Assembly: GCF_003946085.1 (NCBI RefSeq)
Contig: NZ_RHOB01000006.1
Location: 1-64,000 of the forward strand
Source of the DNA: Levilactobacillus angrenensis
Lineage (GTDB): Bacteria > Bacillota > Bacilli > Lactobacillales > Lactobacillaceae
Direction of reading: 5' to 3'
Length of the DNA: 64,000 nucleotides
Both the position numbers and the translations under genes were made by a program. The notes below the pieces were generated by a model. It was not told where the DNA came from. It saw nothing but the letters and a program-made list of their open reading frames with translations, and ran no database searches. Below are positions 9,304-18,288 of this stretch, one piece after another. Numbering within the stretch: position 1 is the stretch's first letter; every line of letters begins with the position of its first letter.

Positions 9304-9735
9304 TCACCGCACCACCAGCACCGAAATCGGTGCGTACTTGGCCATGTATGCGGCTTGACTGCCGAAGTGGCGGCTGACGCCTTGTTTGGCGATCGACCCC
9401 ACAATCAAGATGTCCGGTTGGACCTTGGGAATCACGTCCTTGACGATGGTCTCGCCGGGTTCACCTTCCGCAATCATGACCTGAACATCGGCGACGCCCG
9501 CATCTAGCGCTTGTTGCCGGTAGCCCTGTAAGTGGTCCTTTAAGGCCGCATACTCGCCATGTACAAAATCCGTGTCCAACACCTGATAAACGTTCATATT
9601 CTCGCTTTCCAAAATGGAGACAATCACTAGCGTGGCCTGGTCACGTTTAGCCTGATGAATCGCATACTTGAAAGCCAGCAAGGCGTCCGGCGAATCGTCC
9701 ACCCCAACTAAAATTTTACGAAAGATCGTTGTCAT
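9304..9735 (-). CDS. Universal stress protein UspA family (mntH1-linked)
   Basis: A 143-residue single-domain Usp. The N-terminus [19 protein letters not shown] and C-terminal [16 protein letters not shown] form the ATP-binding G-x2-G-x9-GS type loop. Its start overlaps the 3' end of mntH1 by 20 bases, so the two are translationally linked. A second mntH-uspA pair follows immediately upstream on the same strand, and the two Usp proteins are close relatives. A role in manganese or acid stress is inferred from context only. Confidence 0.88.
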   Translation of the reverse strand: MTTIFRKILVGVDDSPDALLAFKYAIHQAKRDQATLVIVSILESENMNVYQVLDTDFVHGEYAALKDHLQGYRQQALDAGVADVQVMIAEGEPGETIVKDVIPKVQPDILIVGSIAKQGVSRHFGSQAAYMAKYAPISVLVVR

Positions 9736-11308
9736 CCGACGCCGCCCCCTTGGCCTTGTTTGCCAGTTGCGCCGCTAAGCGCTTGTTACCACGATGCAAC
9801 TCAATCACGGTCCAAGCCAGTAAGGCCAGCACCGCAAAGATCAAAACGTAAGCGATGTCGTTGGCCAAGGCTAATTTTGCCCCGGTGACGTTCGCGCCGA
9901 AGAAGCCTTGGACTTGGCCCGGCATCCCCTCCAGGTTCAGCGCCGTCAACGCGATGACGGAGACCCAGCCGAGAATCTTCAGCCACCAGGAGTTCTTGAA
10001 CCGCTCGCCCATTTCCAGCTTGCTGTCCGTCATCATCAACAACGGCAACATCGAGAATGGCAAGGCGAAAGCCAAGAAGACTTGCGAATTGTTCATCAAA
10101 TCATTCAGGGCTTCGTGTTCCGCAATGGCACTCTTGCCGCTGGTCAACATGACGCAGACCAACACGGGAATCACGGAAATCAGTCGGGTGACTAACCGCC
10201 GCAACCACAATGGCATCCGCATGTGAACGAAACCTTCCATGATGACTTGCCCAGACAAAGTCCCGGTAATCGTGGAGTTTTGCCCGGAAGCCAGTAAGGC
10301 AACGGCAAACAGCGTGGATAAGATCCCGGTCCGCGCCACACTGCTCAAGACACCATTACTCATGGTCGTCGTGTCAGACAAGGCGTGAAACAGGCCGAAG
10401 AAGGAAGGATCCTTGACGGCACCAGTCTTGAAGACGGCAACTCCCATGATCAACAGCAAAGCATTGACGAAGAAAGCAAAAGTCAGTTGGATATTAGAGT
10501 CCAAGCCGGCAAATTTTACCGTCCGCGCCACGTCTTCTTCATCATTGTGGTCAATGGCCCGCGTCTGCGAAATCGCGGAGTGCAGGTACAAATTGTGCGG
10601 CATGACGGTCGCCCCAATGATGCCCAAGGCACCGTTCAGTGGCGTCATCCCCGCGACTGCGTGACTGGTCGAGAAGGTCTCGCCGGTGGGAATCAAGCCC
10701 TTGAACACGCCGCCCCAATCTGGATTAGACAGCGCAACTTGGTAAACGAAGACGAACAGAATGACCATGATCAAGCAGACCACGATGGCTTCGATCTTCC
10801 GGAAGCCCACCTTCGTCAGCAGCAATAGCAACAGCACATCAAAGACGGTAATGAACACCGCGATGACCAACGGAATATGGAACAGCAGGTACAGCGCAAT
10901 CGCCGCACCAATAACTTCCGCAATATCCGTCGCCATGATAGCCAATTCCGTCAGTAACCACAAGACCACACCCAACGACTTACTGGTTCGGGCGCGAATC
11001 GCTTGGGCCAAATCCATCTGACTCACGATGCCAAGTTTAGCTGCCATGTACTGCAACAGCATCGCAATCAAACTTGACATCAAGATAACAGACATCAAGA
11101 GGTATTGGAAGTTTTGACCACCCGTAATCGACGTTGACCAGTTCCCAGGATCCATGTACCCCACCGCAACTAACGCACCAGGCCCAGAATACGCAAACAA
11201 CGTTTTCCAAAAACCAATATCTTTCGGGACTTTGACCGTACCGTTGATTTCTTCGAGTGACCGCCCATTCGCGTATTCAATCAACTTATGCTTCTTTTCA
11301 TCAGCCAT
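9716..11308 (-). CDS. mntH: NRAMP divalent metal:proton symporter, copy 1
   Basis: Imports Mn2+ (and Fe2+ or Cd2+) with protons across the membrane. About 11 membrane segments. The NRAMP ligands are present: DPGN in segment 1 ([11 protein letters not shown]) and MPH in segment 6 ([12 protein letters not shown]). The 530 residues from ATG 11308, which lies after GGAGGG. Upstream in-frame starts would add an unrelated tail. The first residues [20 protein letters not shown] are shared with copy 2. Downstream uspA overlaps. The 186-base leader up to uspA2 has no recognised metal-regulator site. Confidence 0.93.
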   Translation of the reverse strand: MADEKKHKLIEYANGRSLEEINGTVKVPKDIGFWKTLFAYSGPGALVAVGYMDPGNWSTSITGGQNFQYLLMSVILMSSLIAMLLQYMAAKLGIVSQMDLAQAIRARTSKSLGVVLWLLTELAIMATDIAEVIGAAIALYLLFHIPLVIAVFITVFDVLLLLLLTKVGFRKIEAIVVCLIMVILFVFVYQVALSNPDWGGVFKGLIPTGETFSTSHAVAGMTPLNGALGIIGATVMPHNLYLHSAISQTRAIDHNDEEDVARTVKFAGLDSNIQLTFAFFVNALLLIMGVAVFKTGAVKDPSFFGLFHALSDTTTMSNGVLSSVARTGILSTLFAVALLASGQNSTITGTLSGQVIMEGFVHMRMPLWLRRLVTRLISVIPVLVCVMLTSGKSAIAEHEALNDLMNNSQVFLAFALPFSMLPLLMMTDSKLEMGERFKNSWWLKILGWVSVIALTALNLEGMPGQVQGFFGANVTGAKLALANDIAYVLIFAVLALLAWTVIELHRGNKRLAAQLANKAKGAASDDNDLS

Positions 11309-11494
11309 AGACTTGCCCTCCTCTGGTCTCATTCTCTGACCAGGGCTAGTGTACGGCAAACGCAAATCAAGTTGCCGCTAAAGCGCTCAGTAATTTACTT
11401 GAAATTTATTATTCAGAAATTAAGCGACGCAAAAAGCCGTCAGACCGCAGTTTGGCGACCCAACGACTTCACATATCTCACTTTACTATCTAAC

Positions 11495-11926
11495 CTACCG
11501 GACGACCATCACTGAAATGGGCGCGTACTTGGCCATGTAGGCCGCTTGGCTCCCAAAGTAACGACTCACACCTTTTTTGGCGATCGACCCGATGACTAAC
11601 AGGTCTGGTTGCACGTGCGGAATCACGTCGCGGACGATGGTTTCCCCTGGTTCACCTTCCGCAATCACCATTTTGACGTCAGCCACGCCAGCGTCTTGGG
11701 CTTGCTTTTGATAACCGCGCACGTGATCGCGCAACTCGTCACGTTCCCCGTGAACGTAGTCGCTATCAAGTGCTTGGTACACGTTCATATCATCATGTTC
11801 CAAGACGGAAACGATGATCAGTTCCGCCTGGTCGCGCTTGGCTTGATGAATGGCATAGTCAAATGCCAACAGCGCATCGGCCGAATCATCGACCCCTACT
11901 AAAATCTTTTTAAAAGTCGTTGCCAT
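11495..11926 (-). CDS. Universal stress protein UspA family (mntH2-linked)
   Basis: A 143-residue Usp closely similar to the protein at 9304-9735 ([35 protein letters not shown]). Its ribosome site GAGGAGG lies inside the last codons of mntH2, 3 bases before its ATG, so it is cotranscribed and probably coupled. Part of the tandem duplication of an mntH-uspA unit. Confidence 0.88.
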   Translation of the reverse strand: MATTFKKILVGVDDSADALLAFDYAIHQAKRDQAELIIVSVLEHDDMNVYQALDSDYVHGERDELRDHVRGYQKQAQDAGVADVKMVIAEGEPGETIVRDVIPHVQPDLLVIGSIAKKGVSRYFGSQAAYMAKYAPISVMVVR

Positions 11927-11929
11927 GAG

Positions 11930-13522
11930 CTAGGCCTCCTCGTCTTCTACCGCACTGTCAACATGGTCGGCTGCAAGTTGTGCTTCTAAGCGCTTGCTAC
12001 CCTTGTGCAGTTCAACAATCGTCCAAACCAGCAGAACCAAAATGGCTGCATCTAAGACGTAAGCAATCCCGTTAGCAGTTGCCGTTTGGCTGGCAGTGAT
12101 GCCATCCCCATAGAAGCCTTGAATGGAAGCCGGCATGTTGATCAAGTTCAGGTAAGTTAAGGCTAAGACCGAAACCCAGCCGAGAATCTTGACCCACCAG
12201 GAGTTCTTGAACCGCTTGCCCATTTCGACCTTACTATCCGTCATCATCAACAACGGCAACATCGAGAATGGCAAGGCAAAGGCCAAGAAGACCTGCGAAT
12301 TGTTCATCAAATCATTCAACGCTTCGTGTTCATCAATGGCACTCTTGCCACTGGTCAACATGACACAGATCAACACCGGAATCACGGAAATCAACCGGGT
12401 GACTAACCGCCGTAACCACAGGGGCATCCGCATGTGAACGAAGCCTTCCATGATAACTTGCCCAGTCAAGGTCCCAGTAATCGTGGAATTTTGACCGGAA
12501 GCCAACAAGGCAACCGCAAACAAAGTGGACAATACCCCAGTCCGAGCGACGCTAGCCAATACACCATTGCTCATCGTACTAGTATCTGACAAGGCTTGGA
12601 ACAGACCGAAGAAGGATGGATCTTTAACGGACCCACTCTTGAAGACGGCAACCCCCATGACCAACAGTAAGGCATTCACGAAGAAGGCCAACGTTAATTG
12701 GATGTTAGAGTCCCAGCTGGTGAACTTCACCGTGCGCGCCACATCTTCTTCATCTTTGTGGTCGATTTCCCGGGTTTGCGAAATCGCTGAATGCAAGTAA
12801 AGGTTATGGGGCATAACCGTGGCCCCGATAATCCCCAAGGCCCCACTGATTGGCGTTTGGCCCCCAATCTTAGGCGTGGAGGCAATCGTCTTGGCACTTG
12901 GAATCAAGCCACCGAAGACGCCACCCCAGTCAGGATTGGATAAGGCAACTTCGTAAGCGAAGACTACCAGAATCACTAAAATCAAGCAAACCACGATGGC
13001 TTCGATCTTGCGGAACCCAATCTTGGTCAATAACAATAAGAGCAAAACATCTAACACGGTAATAAAGACAGCAATCACCAACGGAATGTGGAAAAGCAGA
13101 TATAAGGCAATCGCGGCCCCAATAACTTCCGCAATATCCGTCGCCATAATAGCAAATTCTGTTAGAATCCATAACACGATGCCTAGTGACTTACTGGTCC
13201 GGGCGCGAATTGCCTGGGCCAAGTCCATTTGGCTCACGATACCAAGTTTAGCTGCCATGTATTGCAGTAACATCGCAATCAAACTTGAGATCAAGATAAT
13301 CGACATCAATAAGTATTGGAAATTTTGGCCACCCGTGATGGACGTTGACCAGTTACCAGGATCCATGTAACCGACCGCAACTAATGCACCAGGCCCGGAA
13401 TACATGAATAAGGTTTTCCAGAACCCTTTCCCCTTCGGTACTTTAACCGTACCGTTAATCTCTTCAAGTGACCGCCCATTGGCATATTCAATGAGTTTGT
13501 GCTTCTTTGGTGTATCACTCAA
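11930..13522 (-). CDS. mntH: NRAMP divalent metal:proton symporter, copy 2
   Basis: Same family and length (530 residues) as mntH copy 1, with DPGN and MPH motifs in place. Differences are spread over the protein and largest in the extracellular loop before the last segments and the C-terminal tail. TTG at 13522 is preferred as start because GGGGG lies 8 bases upstream and the protein then aligns with copy 1. A TTG at 13528 is too close. Lactobacilli often carry several NRAMP paralogues with different metal or pH responses. Faces the MntR-like gene. Confidence 0.93.
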   Translation of the reverse strand: MSDTPKKHKLIEYANGRSLEEINGTVKVPKGKGFWKTLFMYSGPGALVAVGYMDPGNWSTSITGGQNFQYLLMSIILISSLIAMLLQYMAAKLGIVSQMDLAQAIRARTSKSLGIVLWILTEFAIMATDIAEVIGAAIALYLLFHIPLVIAVFITVLDVLLLLLLTKIGFRKIEAIVVCLILVILVVFAYEVALSNPDWGGVFGGLIPSAKTIASTPKIGGQTPISGALGIIGATVMPHNLYLHSAISQTREIDHKDEEDVARTVKFTSWDSNIQLTLAFFVNALLLVMGVAVFKSGSVKDPSFFGLFQALSDTSTMSNGVLASVARTGVLSTLFAVALLASGQNSTITGTLTGQVIMEGFVHMRMPLWLRRLVTRLISVIPVLICVMLTSGKSAIDEHEALNDLMNNSQVFLAFALPFSMLPLLMMTDSKVEMGKRFKNSWWVKILGWVSVLALTYLNLINMPASIQGFYGDGITASQTATANGIAYVLDAAILVLLVWTIVELHKGSKRLEAQLAADHVDSAVEDEEA

Positions 13523-13555
13523 AATCAAAACCCCCTTCTGTTTCCTACAAGGCCC

Positions 13556-13600
13556 ATTGTACCCTAAAGTTTACTTAAATCAAATAGAAATTTAGGGGAA
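13556..13600 (-). promoter_or_regulatory. mntH2 promoter with TTTAGGG motifs
   Basis: -10 TACAAT (13556-13561, minus strand) with TTGATT about 16 bases upstream. CCCTAAA (13562-13568) abuts the -10 box, and TTTAGGGGAACTTAA starts at 13591. The same TTTAGGGG word recurs at 13866-13873 before the MntR-like gene. Candidate half sites for the neighbouring regulator. Bases 13601-13810 show nothing else. Confidence 0.5.
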
Positions 13601-13816
13601 CTTAACTTTAAAATATGAACTAATTAATAATTTTGTCTGTCGGTTAAGCGGTTACATCCTTGTAGCCACCCCCTTTATTTTGCTGAAACAGATTTTAGTT
13701 TCAAGCGAAAAATATTTTGGCGAACAAAACTTTAAGCACACTAATGCCCGCTTAACGGCATCCGGGTTAATTCAATTCTTATAGAATAATCACAAATAAA
13801 TGATTTTTAGAAAAAT

Positions 13817-13880
13817 TTGCAAGTTTTCGCGAAGACCGGTAGAATTTAAATCGTAAAAATAAAATTTTAGGGGCACTGAA
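13817..13880 (+). promoter_or_regulatory. Promoter of MntR-like gene
   Basis: -35 TTGCAA (13817-13822), 17-base spacer, -10 TAGAAT (13840-13845). TTTTAGGGGCACTGAA at 13865-13880 resembles the motif in the mntH2 promoter, and lies downstream of the start site where a repressor would block elongation or initiation. Confidence 0.55.
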
Positions 13881-13911
13881 ATATTTTCTAATTTCTTGGG
13901 GAGTTGATGAG

Positions 13912-14577
13912 ATGTCAAACCATCAAAATACGTATTTAAAAATCATTGCCGAGTGCAGTTTTGCCCGTGCTCGCGTCAGCAATAAACAAATTATCCATTT
14001 CGCCAATGTGACCCCCGCCACGGTGACTGAAGCCACCCGGCAGTTACAGGCCCAGGGCTTGGTCCACCGGCGCCGCTACACCGGGGTCACGTTGACCGAA
14101 CAAGGCCGCGACCAAGCGCGCCACCTACTATTTGCCTATCGGTTATGTGAGGTGTTCTTGGACCGCCAACTGCATTTGCCCCTAGCCCAGATTCCGGATC
14201 AAGCCTGGCAAATGGCCGACACCTTGTCGTTGGCCACCGTGGCGGCGCTGGCGGACTACCTTGACCATCCCCAACGCAGTCCGTTTGGCGGCGCCTTAAA
14301 GCCGGACCAGATGTTAGACGATAGCCGGGTCACCCGGCTCAGCGACGTTCCCGTCAACGCGACGGTCACACTGTGTGGCTACCTGGAAACGGCGAATTTA
14401 GTGGCTTACGTGACACATTTGCGCTTACCATTGGACACGCCGGTAACCGTGACTGCCCGTGATGAGGAGCTACACCTATTGTACTTGCAGCTGCCAGACC
14501 AACGCGAGGTCACGGTCAACGGACTGGTGGCGACTTATTTGTACACGGAACCGGTGGCGGCTACGGTCGAGAGCTGA
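13912..14577 (+). CDS. DtxR/MntR-like regulator lacking metal ligands
   Basis: 221 residues with DtxR-family layout: N-terminal winged helix (residues 1-65), dimerisation region with the LDHPQRSPFGG landmark (near 115-125) and a C-terminal FeoA/SH3-like domain (about 145-215). Aligned by eye to Bacillus MntR, the ligands Asp8, Glu11, His77, Glu99, Glu102 and His103 correspond to Thr, Lys, Tyr, Trp, Ala and Asp. It may respond to something other than Mn2+ or act constitutively. ATG 13912 follows GGGGAG. Its position opposite two mntH genes suggests them as targets. Confidence 0.75.
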   Translation: MSNHQNTYLKIIAECSFARARVSNKQIIHFANVTPATVTEATRQLQAQGLVHRRRYTGVTLTEQGRDQARHLLFAYRLCEVFLDRQLHLPLAQIPDQAWQMADTLSLATVAALADYLDHPQRSPFGGALKPDQMLDDSRVTRLSDVPVNATVTLCGYLETANLVAYVTHLRLPLDTPVTVTARDEELHLLYLQLPDQREVTVNGLVATYLYTEPVAATVES

Positions 14578-14593
14578 TGACAATGACAATCAA

Positions 14594-14645
14594 AAACACG
14601 TGACGCCTACCTGGTCGTTCACCAGGACGCGTCACGTGCTTTTTA
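14594..14645 (+). terminator. Terminator of MntR-like gene
   Basis: Long stem CACGTGACGCCTACCTGGT paired with ACCAGGACGCGTCACGTG, then CTTTTT. Confidence 0.85.
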
Positions 14646-14741
14646 GATTATGTCTATATAAAACGCCCTCGGCTAGCTCAATCCGCTAACCACCCACAAG
14701 GGCCTTTTACAATCGGTTATTCGTTTGGCAATTTCGAACAA

Positions 14742-16184
14742 CTACCGCCCATCAGCGGCCATCGTGGCTGCGGTAGCGCTACTGTCGTCAGAAGATGGCA
14801 GACGCTTCAAGCCAACACCCGTGAAGCCACTCAAGATGGAGAAGACTGGGGACAACAGGCTGAAGAAACAGAATGGCAGGTAAGCCAAGGTCGAAACGCC
14901 CAGCGTGTTGGCGGCAAAGACCGCAGCAACGCCCCAAGGAACCAAGTAGTTGATGACGGTCCCACCATCTTCCAAGACCCGACTCAAGGCCAGGTTGTCC
15001 AGGCCCCGCTTGTTAAAGGTTTGCTTGAAGGCCTTCCCGGGTAAGATGACGGAAAGGTACTGTTCCCCAACGAAGACGTTGACGCCAATTCCGGATAGGA
15101 TAGCGGCCGTAACCAGTGAACCGGTACTCTTCAGGCGTTTAGCCAATGGCACCATGGCGGTCTGAATGACATCGAACTTCATCAGCAGGCCCCCTAAGGT
15201 CAGCGTCAAAATAATCAAGGAAACCGTCGACATCATGGCACTAATGCCACCCCGTGTTAGTAAGGCGTCGACGCTGGTGTTCCCCGTCTTGGAAACGAAG
15301 CCGGATTCGATCATCGTGGCCACGCTACTGACAGAGGTGCTGGGCTTTTCGATGAATAACATCACAATGCCCAAGCCGACGTTTAACAGCAAAGTTTCAA
15401 TGGCTGGAATCTTCCGCCAAGCACAGACAAACATCACAATGATGGGTAAGGCGGCCCACCAAGTAATGGAGAAGTTGGCGTTTAACGTGGCCACAGTACT
15501 GTTGATTTTGTTCAAGGCATTGGCGTTAGAGGCACCGGTGCCCATGAAGAAGTAGAGAATCAAGGAAACGATAAAGGCGGGAATCGTCGACCACATTAAG
15601 TTTTTGATGTGAGCAAATAATTCAGATTCCGCGATGGCCGAAGCCAGGTTGGTGGAGTCAGACAGCGGTGAAGTCTTGTCACCGAAGATGGCCCCGGAGA
15701 TGATGGCCCCAGCAACTAACGCTGGGTTGAAGCCCATCGTGGTCCCCATCCCAAACAGGGCAATCCCAATCGTGGAAATGATGGTAAAGGCACTCCCGAT
15801 GGACGTCCCGACGATGGCACAAACCAAGAAGACGGACGGTACGAACCATTGCGCAGAAATCAAATGGAACCCGAAGACCATCATGGATGGAATAATCCCC
15901 GCAGCGATCCAAACACTGATCAGCGCCCCAATCAACAGGAAGATGAAGATGGGAATAATCCCGGTCTTGATTCCGTCGATGATGCCACTGTGAATGGTAT
16001 CCCAATCAGCGCCGCGAACCTTTGCCCACAAGATGACTAAGGCAATGACCAACAGCACTGGTGTCGTAGGTGACAAACCAAATTTGATAACGCCTAAGCC
16101 CATGATGACCAGCATGATCAGTAAGATGGTCATCGCTTCACCGAAGTTGATCGGCTTTTTTCCTGATTGCGTGTGTTCTTTCAT
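14742..16184 (-). CDS. nhaC: NhaC-family Na+/H+ antiporter-like transporter
   Basis: 480-residue integral membrane protein with about 12 hydrophobic segments. The GAIFGDKTSPLSDSTNLAS region is the conserved NhaC core. Family members exchange Na+ for H+ or malate for lactate. Here the gene is preceded by a T-box leader, so an amino-acid (probably tyrosine) uptake or exchange role is more likely than sodium export. ATG 16184 follows GAGGGAGCG. A GCCCT/AGGGC hairpin at 14663-14708 may terminate it. Confidence 0.85.
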   Translation of the reverse strand: MKEHTQSGKKPINFGEAMTILLIMLVIMGLGVIKFGLSPTTPVLLVIALVILWAKVRGADWDTIHSGIIDGIKTGIIPIFIFLLIGALISVWIAAGIIPSMMVFGFHLISAQWFVPSVFLVCAIVGTSIGSAFTIISTIGIALFGMGTTMGFNPALVAGAIISGAIFGDKTSPLSDSTNLASAIAESELFAHIKNLMWSTIPAFIVSLILYFFMGTGASNANALNKINSTVATLNANFSITWWAALPIIVMFVCAWRKIPAIETLLLNVGLGIVMLFIEKPSTSVSSVATMIESGFVSKTGNTSVDALLTRGGISAMMSTVSLIILTLTLGGLLMKFDVIQTAMVPLAKRLKSTGSLVTAAILSGIGVNVFVGEQYLSVILPGKAFKQTFNKRGLDNLALSRVLEDGGTVINYLVPWGVAAVFAANTLGVSTLAYLPFCFFSLLSPVFSILSGFTGVGLKRLPSSDDSSATAATMAADGR

Positions 16185-16208
16185 AAAAATCGCTCCCTCT
16201 TATTTTGC

Positions 16209-16480
16209 CAAGTATGTAAAAAAATCGCCCCTGCTGCAATTCTGCAACAGGGACGATTTAGACTAAACCGTGGTACCACCCAACTTGGGTTACTGGTTCT
16301 AGACCCAGTAACTCCACTCTCTAGAAGGTAACGGCTCTAGTCTTTCCGCCTGGCGTACCAGGACATCCCACTGTATTTCGTCGTAATCACCCTGATCGGT
16401 TCGCAGCAACCACCGACTTTCTGACACCCAGATGACACGCTACTTGGTAATGGAAATTAGCGTTCTGTATTTGATTGACT
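16209..16480 (-). promoter_or_regulatory. T-box leader, probable tyrosine specifier
   Basis: On the minus strand there is a Stem I region (AGAAAGTCGGTGG), a loop GAAATACAG whose TAC (16373-16375) fits the specifier position, the T-box core GGGTGGTACCACGG (about 16269-16283), and a terminator (AATCGTCCCTGTTGCAG / CTGCAGCAGGGGCGATT then seven T, 16216-16258). Uncharged tRNA binding would favour the antiterminator and switch on the antiporter gene. TAC specifies Tyr. The specifier call is by position only. Confidence 0.85.
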
Positions 16481-16633
16481 TTGATATTAGCACGCTGTTT
16501 GGCGACCGTCAACCTCTAATTTAATTTTAATCTTTAGACCGGTGACTAAAACGCCGGTAAATCAACGCTTTGAAGATAATCACATTTTTTTAGTTGGTGA
16601 AATTGTCAGACCACTCAGTGATTCCTAACCAAT

Positions 16634-17170
16634 CTAGTTTCGGTAAAAAACGTCCGGGTACTCAATCATCCCGCCCACGTGGGCCAGTGATCCCGCCGTC
16701 AGGGGCTTGATCAGGTGACTGCCCATTGGCACTGGCAAGCTATTGTGGATGGCAAAGTCTTCGGCCATCACGTAGCCGCGGCTACCGTAGTAGTTCATAT
16801 CACCGACCACGCTGATCGCAGGAAAGCCAGCCAGCCGCGCACGGGTCTCTAACTCACTCAGCAGTTGACTCCCAACACCTTTTCCTTGCCACTCAGGGTC
16901 TACCGCTAACGGCGCCAGGGCAACGATCGTCGTGTTGTGGCGGTCGCCCCGCACGGTGATGGGACTCAACAAGCCGTGACCCACCACGGTCTCGATTGCG
17001 GGCTTAGCCACCACTTCTAGACTCTGTTGATAATCATACGTTGACCGCAGCTGGTGAATCAAACTCACCTCACTGCCATCACTTTCTTCGACGGGTTCAA
17101 ACGCCGCTGAAACTAATTGGTCTACCTGTTTGAAATCTTCGGGCTGAATCGTCTCAAAACTTAAACTCAC
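16634..17170 (-). CDS. GNAT-family N-acetyltransferase
   Basis: 178 residues with the acetyl-CoA pyrophosphate loop in VDPEWQGKGVGSQLLSEL (Q-x-x-G-x-G/A motif) and the usual beta-strand 4/5 arrangement. YhbS-like sequence (LVSAAFEPVEESDGSE; YPDVFYRN end). Transfers acetyl from acetyl-CoA to an unknown amine. Monocistronic. The start ATG 17170 has GAGGTAG upstream. Confidence 0.85.
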   Translation of the reverse strand: MSLSFETIQPEDFKQVDQLVSAAFEPVEESDGSEVSLIHQLRSTYDYQQSLEVVAKPAIETVVGHGLLSPITVRGDRHNTTIVALAPLAVDPEWQGKGVGSQLLSELETRARLAGFPAISVVGDMNYYGSRGYVMAEDFAIHNSLPVPMGSHLIKPLTAGSLAHVGGMIEYPDVFYRN

Positions 17171-17339
17171 TTCGTCTACCTCTCAATTCTTAAGCGTTCG
17201 GCTACATTACCGTGTTATTATACACGACTGGCGCTAAAAGTCGAAACTTCCTGACTGATTTTAGAGAAATCGCTTGAATTTCTAACCTAAAACCCCGTAC
17301 ACTGGGTACAACTCTAAAAGAAAAACGAGGTGCTCAATT

Positions 17340-17729
17340 TTGACGCACAAACAGCGCTGGGCCGCCATTTCTGTCGTGATTTACGTTGTCTTTGTCGTGG
17401 CGGCGATTGTAATTGGCTTCTTAGACCCCAGTCAAATTGGTCTACAGTGGACCATCTTCTGGTATTTTGTCGTTGCCGCTCTCTGTTATTACTTTTATTT
17501 TAAAAACGTGAGTTACCGGGAAGTCGTCTATTACGCGACCCAACTGGGCCTGCACCAAGACGACCTGAAGGCCATGGTCCCGAATTTAAAGGAGACCCAA
17601 GACGTGCCCAACCCGGACCACCCCGACTTCTTCAGCCCCTTCGCCAAGGTTCCCATCAACGTCGTCAACGTCTTGACGGACAAGCTGGTGCCCATGGCTA
17701 AGGACGCCGGTATTCCGTTGTACAAGTAA
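17340..17729 (+). CDS. Small two-segment membrane protein
   Basis: 129 residues with two hydrophobic helices (about 8-28 and 38-58), then a soluble tail with a NPDHPDFFSPFAKVPINVVN segment. TTG start at 17340, 9 bases after GAGG. A hypothetical protein that I cannot assign. The tail after the membrane hairpin would be cytoplasmic if both termini are inside. Confidence 0.65.
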   Translation: MTHKQRWAAISVVIYVVFVVAAIVIGFLDPSQIGLQWTIFWYFVVAALCYYFYFKNVSYREVVYYATQLGLHQDDLKAMVPNLKETQDVPNPDHPDFFSPFAKVPINVVNVLTDKLVPMAKDAGIPLYK

Positions 17730-17754
17730 GGCTTGCTCGCCACTTGGGGCTTGG

Positions 17755-18212
17755 CTGGCCGTCCTACCGTTCACTAGAGCTGAGTTGGAACGCTGAGGGC
17801 GCCGGATCGAGCCAAAGTGCGGTCTCGACCCTCAACTTTGAGCCAACTTATACGGCGGTGATATTAGTCAATCTCATATCAATCAAGCAAACCGTTGTGG
17901 ATGCCTATCGCTGTATCCGTACACGTGTCTCAACGCCTAATTGCCTGAACGGACAATCTTGCCGGAGGAGGCCAGGGGTGGAGCCAGCTGTGTCGACGGT
18001 GTTGGCTGAGGTTCTTTCTCAGCCTACAGCGTGGGACGACTTGGGAGACTGGCGCCTTTGGCCTGGCTCCCAAGCGAGGTGGAAGCCCGCCCTTCGGCTG
18101 GAACCGTTCCCCATAGCAGGCGGAGCCCCTGGCAGCCGCAGGCAACTGGTTTGCTCAATGATAGCAGTTAGCGTTCCAACTCATAGCTAGTGAACGGTAA
18201 GGCGGTCAGTCA
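17755..18212 (-). repeat. Diverged relative of the MITE-like repeat, copy C
   Basis: Carries the central module (GTGTCGACGGTGTTGGCTGA and following bases, 17980-18120) in the orientation of copy A. It lacks the GGTTGAAAG ends. Instead, outer arms CCTACCGTTCACTAG...GTTGGAACGCT and AGCGTTCCAACTCATAGCTAGTGAACGG form a 450-base foldback. The 148-codon open frame inside is not shared with other copies. Sits between convergent genes. Confidence 0.65.
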
Positions 18213-18288
18213 AATCTGCTTTCTGTAAAGATAAAAACAAGACGTTGCCGCCGCTGATGGGTGGGAACGTCTTGTTTGGTTATATCAG

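Noticed and set aside
17744-18190. 148-codon frame inside repeat copy C
   Set aside because: Not conserved in the other copies of the repeat and without a ribosome site. The repeat is non-coding.
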